Source: Microbulbifer pacificus
GTDB lineage: Bacteria; Pseudomonadota; Gammaproteobacteria; Pseudomonadales; Cellvibrionaceae
DNA length: 64,000 nt
Direction of reading: 5' to 3'
NCBI RefSeq assembly: GCF_002959965.1
Contig: NZ_PREV01000027.1
Location: 62,001-126,000 of the forward strand
A program made the position numbers and the translations under genes. Numbering within the stretch: the stretch's first letter is position 1; each line of letters starts with the position of its first letter. A model generated the notes under the pieces. It was not told the origin of the DNA. It was given only the letters and a program-made list of their open reading frames with translations, and did no database searches. This document shows, in pieces, positions 7,858 to 15,485 of the stretch.

Positions 7858-9324
7858 TCAGGCGACGTCGATCAGAGACACACTACCGTCAGGCATGACT
7901 TCCGCCATCTGACCTTCCGGTTCCTCAAGAAACAGCAGCGTAACAAACCCCAACACCGCCGTGCCCGCAATCACCAGAAAAAACGTCTGGTAAGAAACCA
8001 TGCTCAATACCGTCAGGTAAAACACCGCGCCCACATTCCCGTAAGCCCCGGTCATCCCCGCAATCTGCCCCGTCAGCCGACGCTTGATCAGCGGCACCAC
8101 CGCAAACACCGCGCCTTCCCCGGACTGCACGAAGAAGGAACAGGCCATCGCCGCCGCCACCGCCAGATACAGTGGCCACTGCGCATCGATCATGCTCATC
8201 GTCAGATAGCCCAGCGCCAGCCCCGCCGTCAGAATCAGCAGTGTGCTCTTGCGCCCGAAACGATCACTGATCAGACCGCCTGCCGGGCGCGACATCAGAT
8301 TCATGAACGCATAGGCCGAAGCCAGCAGTCCCGCCTTCACCGGATCCAGCGTAAATGTCTCCGAAAAAAACAGCGGTAGCATGGAAATCACCGCGAGCTC
8401 CGAGCCAAAAGTGGCGAAGTACAGAATATTCAGCACTGCTACCTGCTTGAACTTGTAGCGATGAATCGGCTCCGGCAGTTTTACAAAAATCTCGCGGTTG
8501 ACGTCGTAGCACTTTTTCGCATCAAACACATACAGCATTGCCAGAGCCACATACATCACCATTGCCAGTGGCATCGCCAGCATATCCACCCCGGCGGGTG
8601 ACAGTTTCCAGGTCAGCAGCGCCAGCGCCGCGTACATTGGCACCTTCATGACCAGCAAAAGCAGAAAGTCCGATGGGGTGGACACTTCCATACCGCCAAT
8701 TTTTTTCGGCTTGAAATAAGTGCCCCCCTTGGGGGTATCCGTGACCGAGCGAAAGTAAACGATGCTGTACAGCAATGCCATCAAGCCGGTAATGCCGATG
8801 GCATAACGCCAGCCGTCCTGCCCGCCAAACAGCAGGGCAATGGTGGGCAGGGTCATGGCTGCGGCGGCGGAACCAAAATTTCCCCAGCCACCGTAAATAC
8901 CCTCAGCGGTGCCCAGCTGCCGGGCCGGGAACCACTCGGACACCATGCGGATGCCGATGACAAAACCGGCCCCGATAAAGCCCAACAGGAAGCGGCCGAT
9001 GGCCGCCGCAGTAAAACTGTCAGCCAGCGCGAAAATGAAGCAGGGAATACTGCTGATTGCCAGTAGCAGAGAGTACGTCAGACGTGGCCCGTATTTATCG
9101 GTCAGCATGCCGATAATGACACGGGCGGGAATCGTCAACGCCACGTTCAGGATCAACAGGGTTTTCACCTGCTCGGAGGTGAGCGAAAGACTGTCGGCAA
9201 TTGCCATCAGCAGCGGTGCATGGTTGAACCAGGCAAAGAAGGTAATGAAGAAAGCGATCCAGGTCAGGTGTAAAACCCGGATTTTTCCCGTGAAGGAAAA
9301 CAGATTTAAGGAGTCGGAAGCCAT
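7858..9324 (-). CDS. narK: MFS nitrate/nitrite transporter, NarK/NasA family
   Basis: Inner-membrane carrier importing nitrate for assimilation. 488 residues and about 12 membrane helices, in the usual size range. Family signs: [12 protein letters not shown] in helix 1, [14 protein letters not shown] in the loop after helix 2, [19 protein letters not shown] with the conserved arginine, and [11 protein letters not shown], a nitrate-signature-like glycine-rich stretch. A second glycine-rich stretch ([12 protein letters not shown]) occurs near residue 430. It is the first gene of the structural operon after nasS and has a roughly 240-base leader with a terminator and hexaloop, so its transcription is probably controlled by NasT antitermination. 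The symbol narK is used for the family; assimilatory function is inferred from context. Confidence 0.93.
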   Translation of the reverse strand: MASDSLNLFSFTGKIRVLHLTWIAFFITFFAWFNHAPLLMAIADSLSLTSEQVKTLLILNVALTIPARVIIGMLTDKYGPRLTYSLLLAISSIPCFIFALADSFTAAAIGRFLLGFIGAGFVIGIRMVSEWFPARQLGTAEGIYGGWGNFGSAAAAMTLPTIALLFGGQDGWRYAIGITGLMALLYSIVYFRSVTDTPKGGTYFKPKKIGGMEVSTPSDFLLLLVMKVPMYAALALLTWKLSPAGVDMLAMPLAMVMYVALAMLYVFDAKKCYDVNREIFVKLPEPIHRYKFKQVAVLNILYFATFGSELAVISMLPLFFSETFTLDPVKAGLLASAYAFMNLMSRPAGGLISDRFGRKSTLLILTAGLALGYLTMSMIDAQWPLYLAVAAAMACSFFVQSGEGAVFAVVPLIKRRLTGQIAGMTGAYGNVGAVFYLTVLSMVSYQTFFLVIAGTAVLGFVTLLFLEEPEGQMAEVMPDGSVSLIDVA

Positions 9325-9400
9325 GACAAATCCCCGATGCGTCGTTTGATTCTCTCATCACGCGTGATTGGACAGGTGCCAGTGGGTTTCCAACAGGCAT

Positions 9401-9442
9401 AAAAAAAGTCCACAGGCACAGGCGGGCTGTGCCGGTGGACTT
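9401..9442 (-). terminator. intrinsic terminator in the narK leader (attenuator)
   Basis: Minus-strand arms 9427-9442 and 9406-9421 pair at 15 of 16 positions around a five-base loop and are followed directly by seven U. It lies upstream of the narK start (9324) and downstream of any coding sequence, so it can only stop transcription before narK. Its 5' arm overlaps the hexaloop hairpin at 9437-9450, giving two mutually exclusive folds. Confidence 0.85.
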
Positions 9443-9450
9443 CGATGTCC
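9437..9450 (-). promoter_or_regulatory. ANTAR-type hexaloop hairpin, narK leader
   Basis: Minus-strand GGAC-ATCGAA-GTCC has a 4-bp stem and a hexaloop with A1 and G4, the known recognition pattern of ANTAR antiterminators. The GTCC arm is also part of the terminator's 5' arm, so binding by NasT would block the terminator. NasT is encoded two genes upstream. Confidence 0.65.
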
Positions 9451-9524
9451 GCGTATTCGGTTTTTGCTGCGCCGGAATATTTATCTCAGGTGGCCTGTGG
9501 CCAATCCCTTTATGCGCCGGCGGA

Positions 9525-9565
9525 GAGTCGGATGCCTCGCTGCCGCGCAGAGAGGCATCCGACTC
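9525..9565 (-). promoter_or_regulatory. strong 5' hairpin of the narK leader
   Basis: A perfect 14-bp stem (GAGTCGGATGCCTC, arms 9525-9538 and 9552-9565) encloses 13 bases that can form a further small CTGC/GCAG stem. It begins almost exactly where transcription from the sigma-54-like site at 9578 would start. It lacks a U-run and is more likely a leader-RNA structure than a terminator. Confidence 0.6.
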
Positions 9566-9577
9566 AACTTAATGGAA

Positions 9578-9604
9578 TACAATTTCTGTGCCACATCCGG
9601 GCAC
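9578..9604 (-). promoter_or_regulatory. sigma-54-like promoter of the narK operon with overlapping palindrome
   Basis: Minus-strand TGGCACAGAAATTGTA (9578-9593) has the -24 GG and correct spacing, with one mismatch to the consensus (T for C at -12). The palindrome GTGCC-N7-GGCAC (9588-9604) overlaps it. Start of transcription would fall near 9566, just before the 5' hairpin. The remainder of the nasS-narK gap (9605-9814) shows no gene; a hairpin ATGCC-N7-GGCAT follows the nasS stop. Confidence 0.5.
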
Positions 9605-9814
9605 GGAACAGCTCTGGTGCGCGAAAGTGCGGAGTTTTGGGGCGAACCGGAGAGGCAGGGCGTCAGTGACCGCCTGCGGAAATGCGGAATCACGCAGGAG
9701 GCGCACGGTGATGCCCTGCTTTGGGGTGTGTTAAGTATCGAATGCCCGCTGCCTGCACCGGTAGTGGGCGCGGGGACCACATTCCTGAAACATGCCTTGC
9801 CAGGGCATCTGTCG

Positions 9815-10873
9815 TTACGGCGCCTGCTGTCGCTGATTGTGGCGAACGAAATCCAGGGTCTGCTGGTACAGGTCGGCGCGGAATAGTTCGGCTGCGCCGG
9901 TATCCACCGGCGCGATATCGTTACACAGGGCCAGCAGTTCGCGACCCTTTTGTTCCGTGGGGCGACCGTGGTCGCTCTGCGGATGCGCAAACAAATGCCA
10001 GCCGGGATTTGTACTCGCCGCCCGCCCGCAGTGGGTGAACAGTTCATCGTTCAGAGAGGCGGCGATGGCGGCTTCCGGCAGATCGAGATATTCCGGGCGC
10101 GCCAGAATACCTACCGCATCCCGGCGTCGGTCGCGATCGCTCAGCCAGCCGCAGGACTCCAGCAGCGCGGCGCGCAGCGCCAGGTGTGTGGCCGGGTTTG
10201 CTTCGTGCCAGCTGCGGGTAACCGCCAGTACTTTTTCCGGCATGGCGGGCAGCAACGTATTGCAGGGGGTGGCAACAACGCCGATCCCCTCCTGCACCGC
10301 CAGGGTATTCCAGGGTTCACCCACACAGTAACCATCGATATCGCCCCGGCGCAGGTGATCCACCATCTGTTCCGGGGGCAGTACCACGATGCGCACATCC
10401 ACATCGACGTTGATACCCGCCGCAGAAAGCCAGTGACGCAGTTGCAGGGTGTGACTGGCAAAGGGGTAGACGCTGGCGAATGTCAGCGGTTTGCCGCTGC
10501 GGATGTCGATAAAGCATTTGAGCGCCGCGCCGGTGTCGTTCATGGCGGGATCCAGCTGATCGTGGAGTGTCCGCGACAGGGTGATGGCGTTGCCATTACA
10601 GCTCAGGATCAGACCGCTCAGCAGCGCTTCGTCGCAGTGGGGGAGTGTCTGCGGCAGGGTCAATGGCATTGGCGCGAGGATTGAGGCCGCGTCCGCGGCG
10701 CCGCCGATCAGCTTGTCGCGCAAGGTTGCCCAGGATGTTTCCCGTTGCAGCACTACCTTGAGTCCCCAGCGGGCAAACAGGCCCAGCTCCTGCGCCACGA
10801 TGAGCGGTGCGCTGTCGGTCAGGCGCAGGAACAGGAGTTTCAGGTTGGGTTTTTCGACGTGCAGACTGCTCAC
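9815..10873 (-). CDS. nasS: nitrate-sensing periplasmic-fold protein NasS
   Basis: Cytoplasmic member of the NrtA/CmpA solute-binding family. Known NasS proteins hold NasT inactive without nitrate and release it when nitrate or nitrite binds. About 352 residues. The N-terminal LFLRLTDSAPLIVAQELGLF and the WATLRDKL...GAADAA stretch are typical of the NrtA fold, and FCVGEPW-like residues (YCVGEPWNTLA) occur near 190. There is no signal peptide, consistent with a cytoplasmic sensor. GTG at 10873 is chosen because GAGAG lies seven bases upstream; an in-frame GTG at 10915 would give 14 extra residues without a Shine-Dalgarno. It follows nasT closely and both are transcribed together toward narK. 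Confidence 0.92.
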   Translation of the reverse strand: MSSLHVEKPNLKLLFLRLTDSAPLIVAQELGLFARWGLKVVLQRETSWATLRDKLIGGAADAASILAPMPLTLPQTLPHCDEALLSGLILSCNGNAITLSRTLHDQLDPAMNDTGAALKCFIDIRSGKPLTFASVYPFASHTLQLRHWLSAAGINVDVDVRIVVLPPEQMVDHLRRGDIDGYCVGEPWNTLAVQEGIGVVATPCNTLLPAMPEKVLAVTRSWHEANPATHLALRAALLESCGWLSDRDRRRDAVGILARPEYLDLPEAAIAASLNDELFTHCGRAASTNPGWHLFAHPQSDHGRPTEQKGRELLALCNDIAPVDTGAAELFRADLYQQTLDFVRHNQRQQAP

Positions 10874-10918
10874 AGTGGTTCTCTCGCATGTTCTGGCTTT
10901 GATGGATGTGTACACAGG

Positions 10919-11509
10919 CTATTTCACTGGCCGCTGCAGATGGATGATGATCTGTTCCGCCACATTGCGCATGGTGGAATTACTGTTCATGGCCAGGGTG
11001 CGCAGCGTCTGGTGCGCGGCCTGCTCACAGATATTCTTGCGTGCCATCAGCAGGCCCTTGGCGCGCTCAATAATCTTGCGCTCGTCCAGCTGTTGCTGGG
11101 TGCGCGCGAGAGACTGGCGCAGGTGCTGGTAGCTGCGGAACTGGGCCATGGCAATCTCGATGGCCGGTGCCACCCGCTCGGCGGACAGGCCATCCACCAT
11201 ATAGGCGCTCACCCCGGCTTCCACCGCGCTACTGATGAAGTCGGCACCGCCGCGCACGGAAAACATGGCCACCGGAGTGGGGTTGTGCTGGTTGATCACC
11301 GCGAGACTTTCGAGAATATCGCGATCGGGAGACTCGATGTCGATCAGGACAATGTCCGGGCGGTGCTTCTCCACCTGGAACAGCAGGCCTTCGGCACTGG
11401 TGAGTTGCGCCAACAGGTTGTAGCCGGCGGCATGAAGCTGCTCGGCCACCATGGCGGCGCGCTCAGGCTGATCGTCGACCAGCAGGATACTGATGGGGGA
11501 TGTCGTCAT
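10919..11509 (-). CDS. nasT: ANTAR-domain response regulator / RNA antiterminator NasT
   Basis: 196 residues: a receiver-like domain (ILLVDDQPE at the start, VLIDIESPD around the phospho-acceptor position) followed by a C-terminal ANTAR RNA-binding domain (ERKIIERAKGLLMARKNICEQAA). NasT binds hexaloop hairpins in leader RNA and prevents termination of nitrate-assimilation transcripts, and is released from NasS by nitrate. Start ATG at 11509. Three candidate targets are visible in this window: narK, nirB and its own leader. Directly upstream (stop at 11516) is the remnant of an outer-membrane protein tail, suggesting nasT was once the second gene of an operon. Confidence 0.95.
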   Translation of the reverse strand: MTTSPISILLVDDQPERAAMVAEQLHAAGYNLLAQLTSAEGLLFQVEKHRPDIVLIDIESPDRDILESLAVINQHNPTPVAMFSVRGGADFISSAVEAGVSAYMVDGLSAERVAPAIEIAMAQFRSYQHLRQSLARTQQQLDERKIIERAKGLLMARKNICEQAAHQTLRTLAMNSNSTMRNVAEQIIIHLQRPVK

Positions 11510-11515
11510 CGCTCG

Positions 11516-11590
11516 TTAAAACTTCAGTTCGAACAGCAGCTGGAACCTGTCGGTATTGCTGCTGAATTCGTCAGCTTTTACCCCGCCTGT
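11516..11590 (-). pseudogene. remnant of an outer-membrane beta-barrel gene (C-terminal tail only)
   Basis: Minus-strand codons ending at TAA 11516-11518 encode ...SSNTDRFQLLFELKF. The alternating hydrophobic pattern with terminal phenylalanine is that of the last strand of an outer-membrane barrel. The stop is six bases before the nasT ATG, as in an operon. Upstream in this frame the residues lose any barrel pattern and there is no good start, so the rest of the gene appears deleted. Several proteobacterial nas clusters have a porin-like gene near nasTS; that this is its leftover is inference. Confidence 0.45.
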
Positions 11591-11705
11591 ATGTTTGGCA
11601 GGTGAATATTTTTGTACGGTGGGAGGCGGCGGTCGCTTTCCACATCGCTGTTCTCCCGCGGCATCGCAGCGGCGGTGTGTCCGTCGTCCGTTTTTCCCTG
11701 GGCAT

Positions 11706-11740
11706 AAAAAAGCCCGGCGGCACAGACTGTGCTGCCGGGC
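11706..11740 (-). terminator. intrinsic terminator in the nasT leader
   Basis: Minus strand: arms 11727-11740 and 11712-11725 (GCCCGGC...GCCGGGC, one mismatch), then six U. No minus-strand gene lies upstream between here and 12112, so it acts on a leader heading into nasT. It resembles the narK attenuator, including the shared GCACAG...TGTGCC core and the ATGCC following the U-run. Confidence 0.75.
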
Positions 11741-11749
11741 GCCGTTGCC
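11738..11749 (-). promoter_or_regulatory. ANTAR-type hexaloop, nasT leader
   Basis: Minus-strand GGC-AACGGC-GCC: short stem, hexaloop with A1 and G4, and a 3' arm that runs into the terminator's 5' arm. The 12-mer is identical to the one in the nirB leader. It suggests that NasT controls its own synthesis. Confidence 0.5.
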
Positions 11750-12112
11750 TGTGTCTTCATACAATCAAAAGTCGTACCAACTATTCAGTGCCGCGTTACC
11801 TCTCTGGGCGCTGGCTTTGCCCGTCAGCGGAGGCGGTATTTTGCACGCCGAGGGTGCGCGTCGCGGTTGGTGTGCGCGCTTTTGGTGCTCGCGCTGAGGG
11901 GGTGGCGGCACTCACCGCGTGATTTTTCCCAGGGAAATCGGTGCCGATGGTGTGGCACTTCGCTGTCCCAGGGGCTATTAGTTTGTGGGCTCCGGGTGGA
12001 AATACAGGGAAGTGACAGGATCGGAGCTGGCAGCCTGGTCTCGACATGCGGCATTTGTGACGCAAAACGTTCGATTCCTGTGCCATGGCCGCACTACAAA
12101 TCCAGGAACACT
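11750..12112. other. divergent intergenic region, nasT leader / Mo-hydroxylase promoter side
   Basis: Contains the start of the nasT transcript on the minus strand and the promoter of the Mo-hydroxylase operon on the plus strand. I find no convincing sigma-54 site (TGGCACTTCGCTGTCC at about 11960 lacks the -12 GC) and no credible gene. In-frame upstream codons of the 12113 gene lack signal-peptide character. Confidence 0.5.
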
Positions 12113-14926
12113 ATGGAAGGATTCAACCCCGACCGGCGCAACTTCATCAAGCTATGCACCGTGGCAGGCATTACGATATTTGCGGCGCCGGCGTTGTGGC
12201 AGATGGGGAATGCCCGGCCGTCTGAACTGGGGCGCGATGGGCTGAGCTGGCGGGGCAGTGGTCCGGAACCCGCATTTCGTACCGATGGCGTAGCCAAGGT
12301 GACTGGCCAGAAAATATTTGGCCGGGACTTTCGCGCCCGCGATATGCCAGGCTGGAAGCAGCAACAGCACTACGCATTTGTGCTGCGCTGCAATCGGGTA
12401 GAGCGGCAGTTCAATGGTGTTGACTGGAGCCAGATACCTGCAGACGCACAACCCTACGCGAAAATCACGGCAGAGACCCTGGCGGATAAAAAACTGAAGT
12501 TGCCCGCGTTCTACGGCGAGGCAATGCTGTTGTCCGCCGGCGCGTCACCACTCTATTACGGCCATGCGGTAGCGATACTCTTATTCGATGATTTTGAGAA
12601 ATACGCCACCGCCAAACAGGCACTCCAGTTTAACGATCAGGTGATTCGCTACGGCGAGCAAACACCGCCAGTGGTGAGAGACCCTTACGCCAGCTGGCGT
12701 ATCATCCGTGTAGAGGGAGCGCAGGGGCCGGAGGGCGAAGATCTCTACTCGCCAATGCAGGACGGTCTGTTTTTTCCCATCTACCGCGATCATAAGCCGG
12801 AGTGGCCCAGGGGCGCGAACCTGTCGGGGAATGTCAGCGAGCGCGGTATGTACTACGCGCAGCAGATTCACGATCAAACCCGGCGTGAAACCGAATCCGG
12901 CAACTGGCACCTTGTGCGTGGTGAGTACCGGACCCAGATCATTGACCCGATGATGATGGAGCCGGAGGCGGCGAACGTCTGGCTCGACGGTGAACAGCAA
13001 ACCCTGCATCTGGTTATCACCAGTCAATCGCCGCAGGATTTCCAGGAATTGGCGGCGCATATGGTTGCGGAGAGCGCATTCGCCACAAAAATCAAGAATA
13101 TCGTGGTGCACTCCGCGGTCGTAGGCGGCGGCTTCGGCGCCAAAGACCATTCGATTTTTCCCTACTACGGCTTGGTCGCCGGGCTTTTCGGTTCCGCGCC
13201 GGTGCGGCTGGCAAATAACCGTTTCGAGCAATTCCAGGCGGGTCTGAAGCGTCATCCTTTCCACATGCGCAATACCCTGGCGATCGATAAAAAGACGGGA
13301 AAGTTTCAGTCCCTGATTGCCGAGATGCAGGTGGATGGCGGTGGTCGGCAAAATTTCAGCGCGTCGGTTTCCATGGTGGGCGCCAGTGCGATCCAGAGTA
13401 TCTATTATCTGCCTCGCAACGATATTTCCGCGGTCGCCAATCAATCCATGAACGTGGATTCCGGCTCCATGCGTGGTTACGGCACGCTGCAGACCATGAC
13501 GGCCATGGAGATGATGGTAAATCAGGCCGCGGAAGAGCTTGGAATTGACCCCATCGAATTGCGATTGCGCAATGCCTTCCAGAACGGTTGGCGCAATACC
13601 CAGGGGGCAGTACCCAAGGTGGACCTGCGCTACCGGGAGCTTCTGGAGCGTGCCCGAGAGCACGCGATGTGGCGCGAGCGAGTCCAGCGTAAACAACGCT
13701 TCGAGCAGGAGAATCCCGGCTACCTGTTCGGCACTGGCTACGCCATCGCCACCAAGGATTACGGTACCGGCGCCGCAGCCCCGAGCGCGGCGGTTCAGTT
13801 TGATGCCGCGGGCCGGCTGTCGATGGCCGTTGAGTTCATGGAGATGGGCACCGGTATCGGCACGGCCCAGTCCCTTTTGCTGGAAAACATTCTCGGCAGC
13901 GCGGCGGATCACTGTACGGTGGGGGAGGTGGACGCCTGGCACGCGCTGCGGCAGTTCCAGACCGAAAGCCCCTATACCATGAGCCAGCAGCATCAGGATC
14001 AGATGTCTGCCGATCCCCTGTGGACGCCGGTAACCGCCATGGCGAGCGCCGCGTCCATGTCCGCCTATTTCCAGAGCCATGTAACACTGCAAGCGGCTGA
14101 AATACTGTTTCAGCAAGGACTGTTACCCGCGGCCCGGCGGCTGTGGAAAAGAGATGAGCTGGACGGCGCGTCTGCGCAATGGCGCGACGGCAAGCTTCAC
14201 TACGGGGACTTACCGCCCCTGACACTGGCGCAATTGGCGGCGGAAGCCCACCGCGATGGCGGTGTCACCGGGGTGATGGTGCACGGCTTCAATCGCTGGG
14301 AGTGGACCGAGGCGGATTTCGAACTGGATGGGCGCCAGTGGACCTGGAGTATCGATGGCCTCGCGTTGCGTCGCGGGGGCAGTGCAGAGACGGTTCGCGG
14401 CGACGAATACCAGATCGAGAAGCGCTCTGCGGTGCGCTACCCGAGTACCGCGCTGAACAATGCCATGGTGACCTACTACGCGCCGACCGCGGCGCTGGTG
14501 GAAGTGGCCGTGAATTCGGGCACCGGCGAAGTCCGTATTCACGGGCTGCAGAACTATATGGACTGCGGTCGCACGATCGTACGTCCATTGGTAGAGGGGC
14601 AGATTGAAGGCGGCGTGGCCATGGGGATTGGCCACGCGCTATACGAATACCTGCCACCCCTTGCAGAGGGCGCCGGCAACGGCACCTGGAATTTGAATCG
14701 CTATCAGGTACCCCTCGCAAAACATGTGCCGGTGTGGAATCAACAGCACGAAATTCTGCCGCCCGCAACGGAAAAAGACCCGCACAAGGGAATTGCCGAA
14801 GTGGTGATGATTCCCATTGTGGCTGCTCTGGCGGAAGCGATTTACCAGGCCACGGGCAAGCGATTCAACGAAGTTCCCATCACGCCGGAAAAACTGCGCC
14901 GCGCGCTTAATCCCCAGGTACTGTGA
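12113..14926 (+). CDS. periplasmic molybdenum hydroxylase, large Mo-binding subunit (xanthine oxidase family, IorB-like)
   Basis: Aldehyde or N-heterocycle oxidising subunit carrying Mo-molybdopterin cytosine dinucleotide. 937 residues from ATG 12113 (AGGA six bases upstream). A twin-arginine signal near residues 8-30 (DRRNFIKLC, then a hydrophobic run ending AAPALWQ) sends it folded to the periplasm. Family motifs are GGGFGAKD near 338, GSMRGYGTLQ near 450, MEMGTGIGTAQ near 575 and, near the end, KGIAEVVMIPIVAALAEAI with the expected catalytic glutamate. It is longer than typical IorB (about 750-780). It is followed by the 2Fe-2S subunit, a triheme cytochrome c and a Tsx-like channel, so electrons go to the respiratory chain. 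The substrate is unknown: the order fits isoquinoline/nicotinate-type or aldehyde dehydrogenases, and the Tsx homologue hints at a nucleoside- or purine-like compound. Confidence 0.85.
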   Translation: MEGFNPDRRNFIKLCTVAGITIFAAPALWQMGNARPSELGRDGLSWRGSGPEPAFRTDGVAKVTGQKIFGRDFRARDMPGWKQQQHYAFVLRCNRVERQFNGVDWSQIPADAQPYAKITAETLADKKLKLPAFYGEAMLLSAGASPLYYGHAVAILLFDDFEKYATAKQALQFNDQVIRYGEQTPPVVRDPYASWRIIRVEGAQGPEGEDLYSPMQDGLFFPIYRDHKPEWPRGANLSGNVSERGMYYAQQIHDQTRRETESGNWHLVRGEYRTQIIDPMMMEPEAANVWLDGEQQTLHLVITSQSPQDFQELAAHMVAESAFATKIKNIVVHSAVVGGGFGAKDHSIFPYYGLVAGLFGSAPVRLANNRFEQFQAGLKRHPFHMRNTLAIDKKTGKFQSLIAEMQVDGGGRQNFSASVSMVGASAIQSIYYLPRNDISAVANQSMNVDSGSMRGYGTLQTMTAMEMMVNQAAEELGIDPIELRLRNAFQNGWRNTQGAVPKVDLRYRELLERAREHAMWRERVQRKQRFEQENPGYLFGTGYAIATKDYGTGAAAPSAAVQFDAAGRLSMAVEFMEMGTGIGTAQSLLLENILGSAADHCTVGEVDAWHALRQFQTESPYTMSQQHQDQMSADPLWTPVTAMASAASMSAYFQSHVTLQAAEILFQQGLLPAARRLWKRDELDGASAQWRDGKLHYGDLPPLTLAQLAAEAHRDGGVTGVMVHGFNRWEWTEADFELDGRQWTWSIDGLALRRGGSAETVRGDEYQIEKRSAVRYPSTALNNAMVTYYAPTAALVEVAVNSGTGEVRIHGLQNYMDCGRTIVRPLVEGQIEGGVAMGIGHALYEYLPPLAEGAGNGTWNLNRYQVPLAKHVPVWNQQHEILPPATEKDPHKGIAEVVMIPIVAALAEAIYQATGKRFNEVPITPEKLRRALNPQVL

Positions 14927-14939
14927 GGAGACGAATCCA

Positions 14940-15485
14940 ATGGCGAAGATTCCGGTGTCCATGGTGGTAAACGGAGAGAAAATCGGCCCGCTTGAGGTGG
15001 AGGAATATACCTCGCTGCTGGATTTCCTCCAGGAGTACCTGAACCTGACGGGGACCAAACTGGGCTGCGGTATTGGCGTGTGCCGTGCCTGCACGATTCT
15101 GGTCGAGCGTGAAGACGGTTCCCGGGAACCGGTGCGCAGCTGTATCAATAACGTGGGCCGGTTTAACGGTACATCCGTTACTACCGTGGAAGGGCAGGCC
15201 GAGCGCAACAGCGACGGCGAGATTGTAGCGCTGTCGCCGATACAGCAGGCATTTCTGCGCAATTTTTCATTTCAATGTGGCTGGTGTACCTCGGGCTTCG
15301 TCAATGCCGCCACCGCGCTGATCGACCGCCTCCGGCGTGAGCCGGTATCGGCGAACGCCATCGAGGGCGTGATTGACGAAGCGCTGGGGGAGCATATCTG
15401 TCGCTGCACGGGTTATGTACGTTACTTTCGCGCCGTCCGGGAGGTAATCGAGTCGACCCCGGGGCTATTAAAGGAAGCAGAATAA
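14940..15485 (+). CDS. 2Fe-2S subunit of the periplasmic Mo-hydroxylase
   Basis: 181 residues with two [2Fe-2S] clusters. The plant-ferredoxin-type cluster is at CGIGVCRAC with the fourth cysteine in RSCINN, and the helical cluster is at CGWCTSGF and CRCTGY. It passes electrons from the molybdenum site to the cytochrome subunit. It has no signal peptide, so it is presumably carried across the membrane with the Tat-exported large subunit. ATG at 14940 has GAGGAG about ten bases upstream. It starts 13 bp after the large-subunit stop and ends directly against the cytochrome ATG. Confidence 0.92.
   Translation: MAKIPVSMVVNGEKIGPLEVEEYTSLLDFLQEYLNLTGTKLGCGIGVCRACTILVEREDGSREPVRSCINNVGRFNGTSVTTVEGQAERNSDGEIVALSPIQQAFLRNFSFQCGWCTSGFVNAATALIDRLRREPVSANAIEGVIDEALGEHICRCTGYVRYFRAVREVIESTPGLLKEAE

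Noticed and set aside
9754..9770. NtrC-type site TGCACCGGTAGTGGGCG upstream of narK
   Set aside because: Only the left half-site matches; the right half (expected GGTGCA) does not.
9368..9886. 172-codon plus-strand frame in the nasS-narK gap
   Set aside because: It crosses the terminator, the hairpins and the nasS 3' end and has no similarity to a family; the region is better explained as leader RNA.
11961..11976. Sigma-54-like string TGGCACTTCGCTGTCC before the Mo-hydroxylase operon
   Set aside because: The -24 half fits but the -12 GC dinucleotide is absent.
12581..14116. 511-codon antisense frame in the Mo-hydroxylase gene
   Set aside because: Low-complexity His/Arg/Gly-rich translation opposite a conserved reading frame; coding evidence is all on the plus strand.
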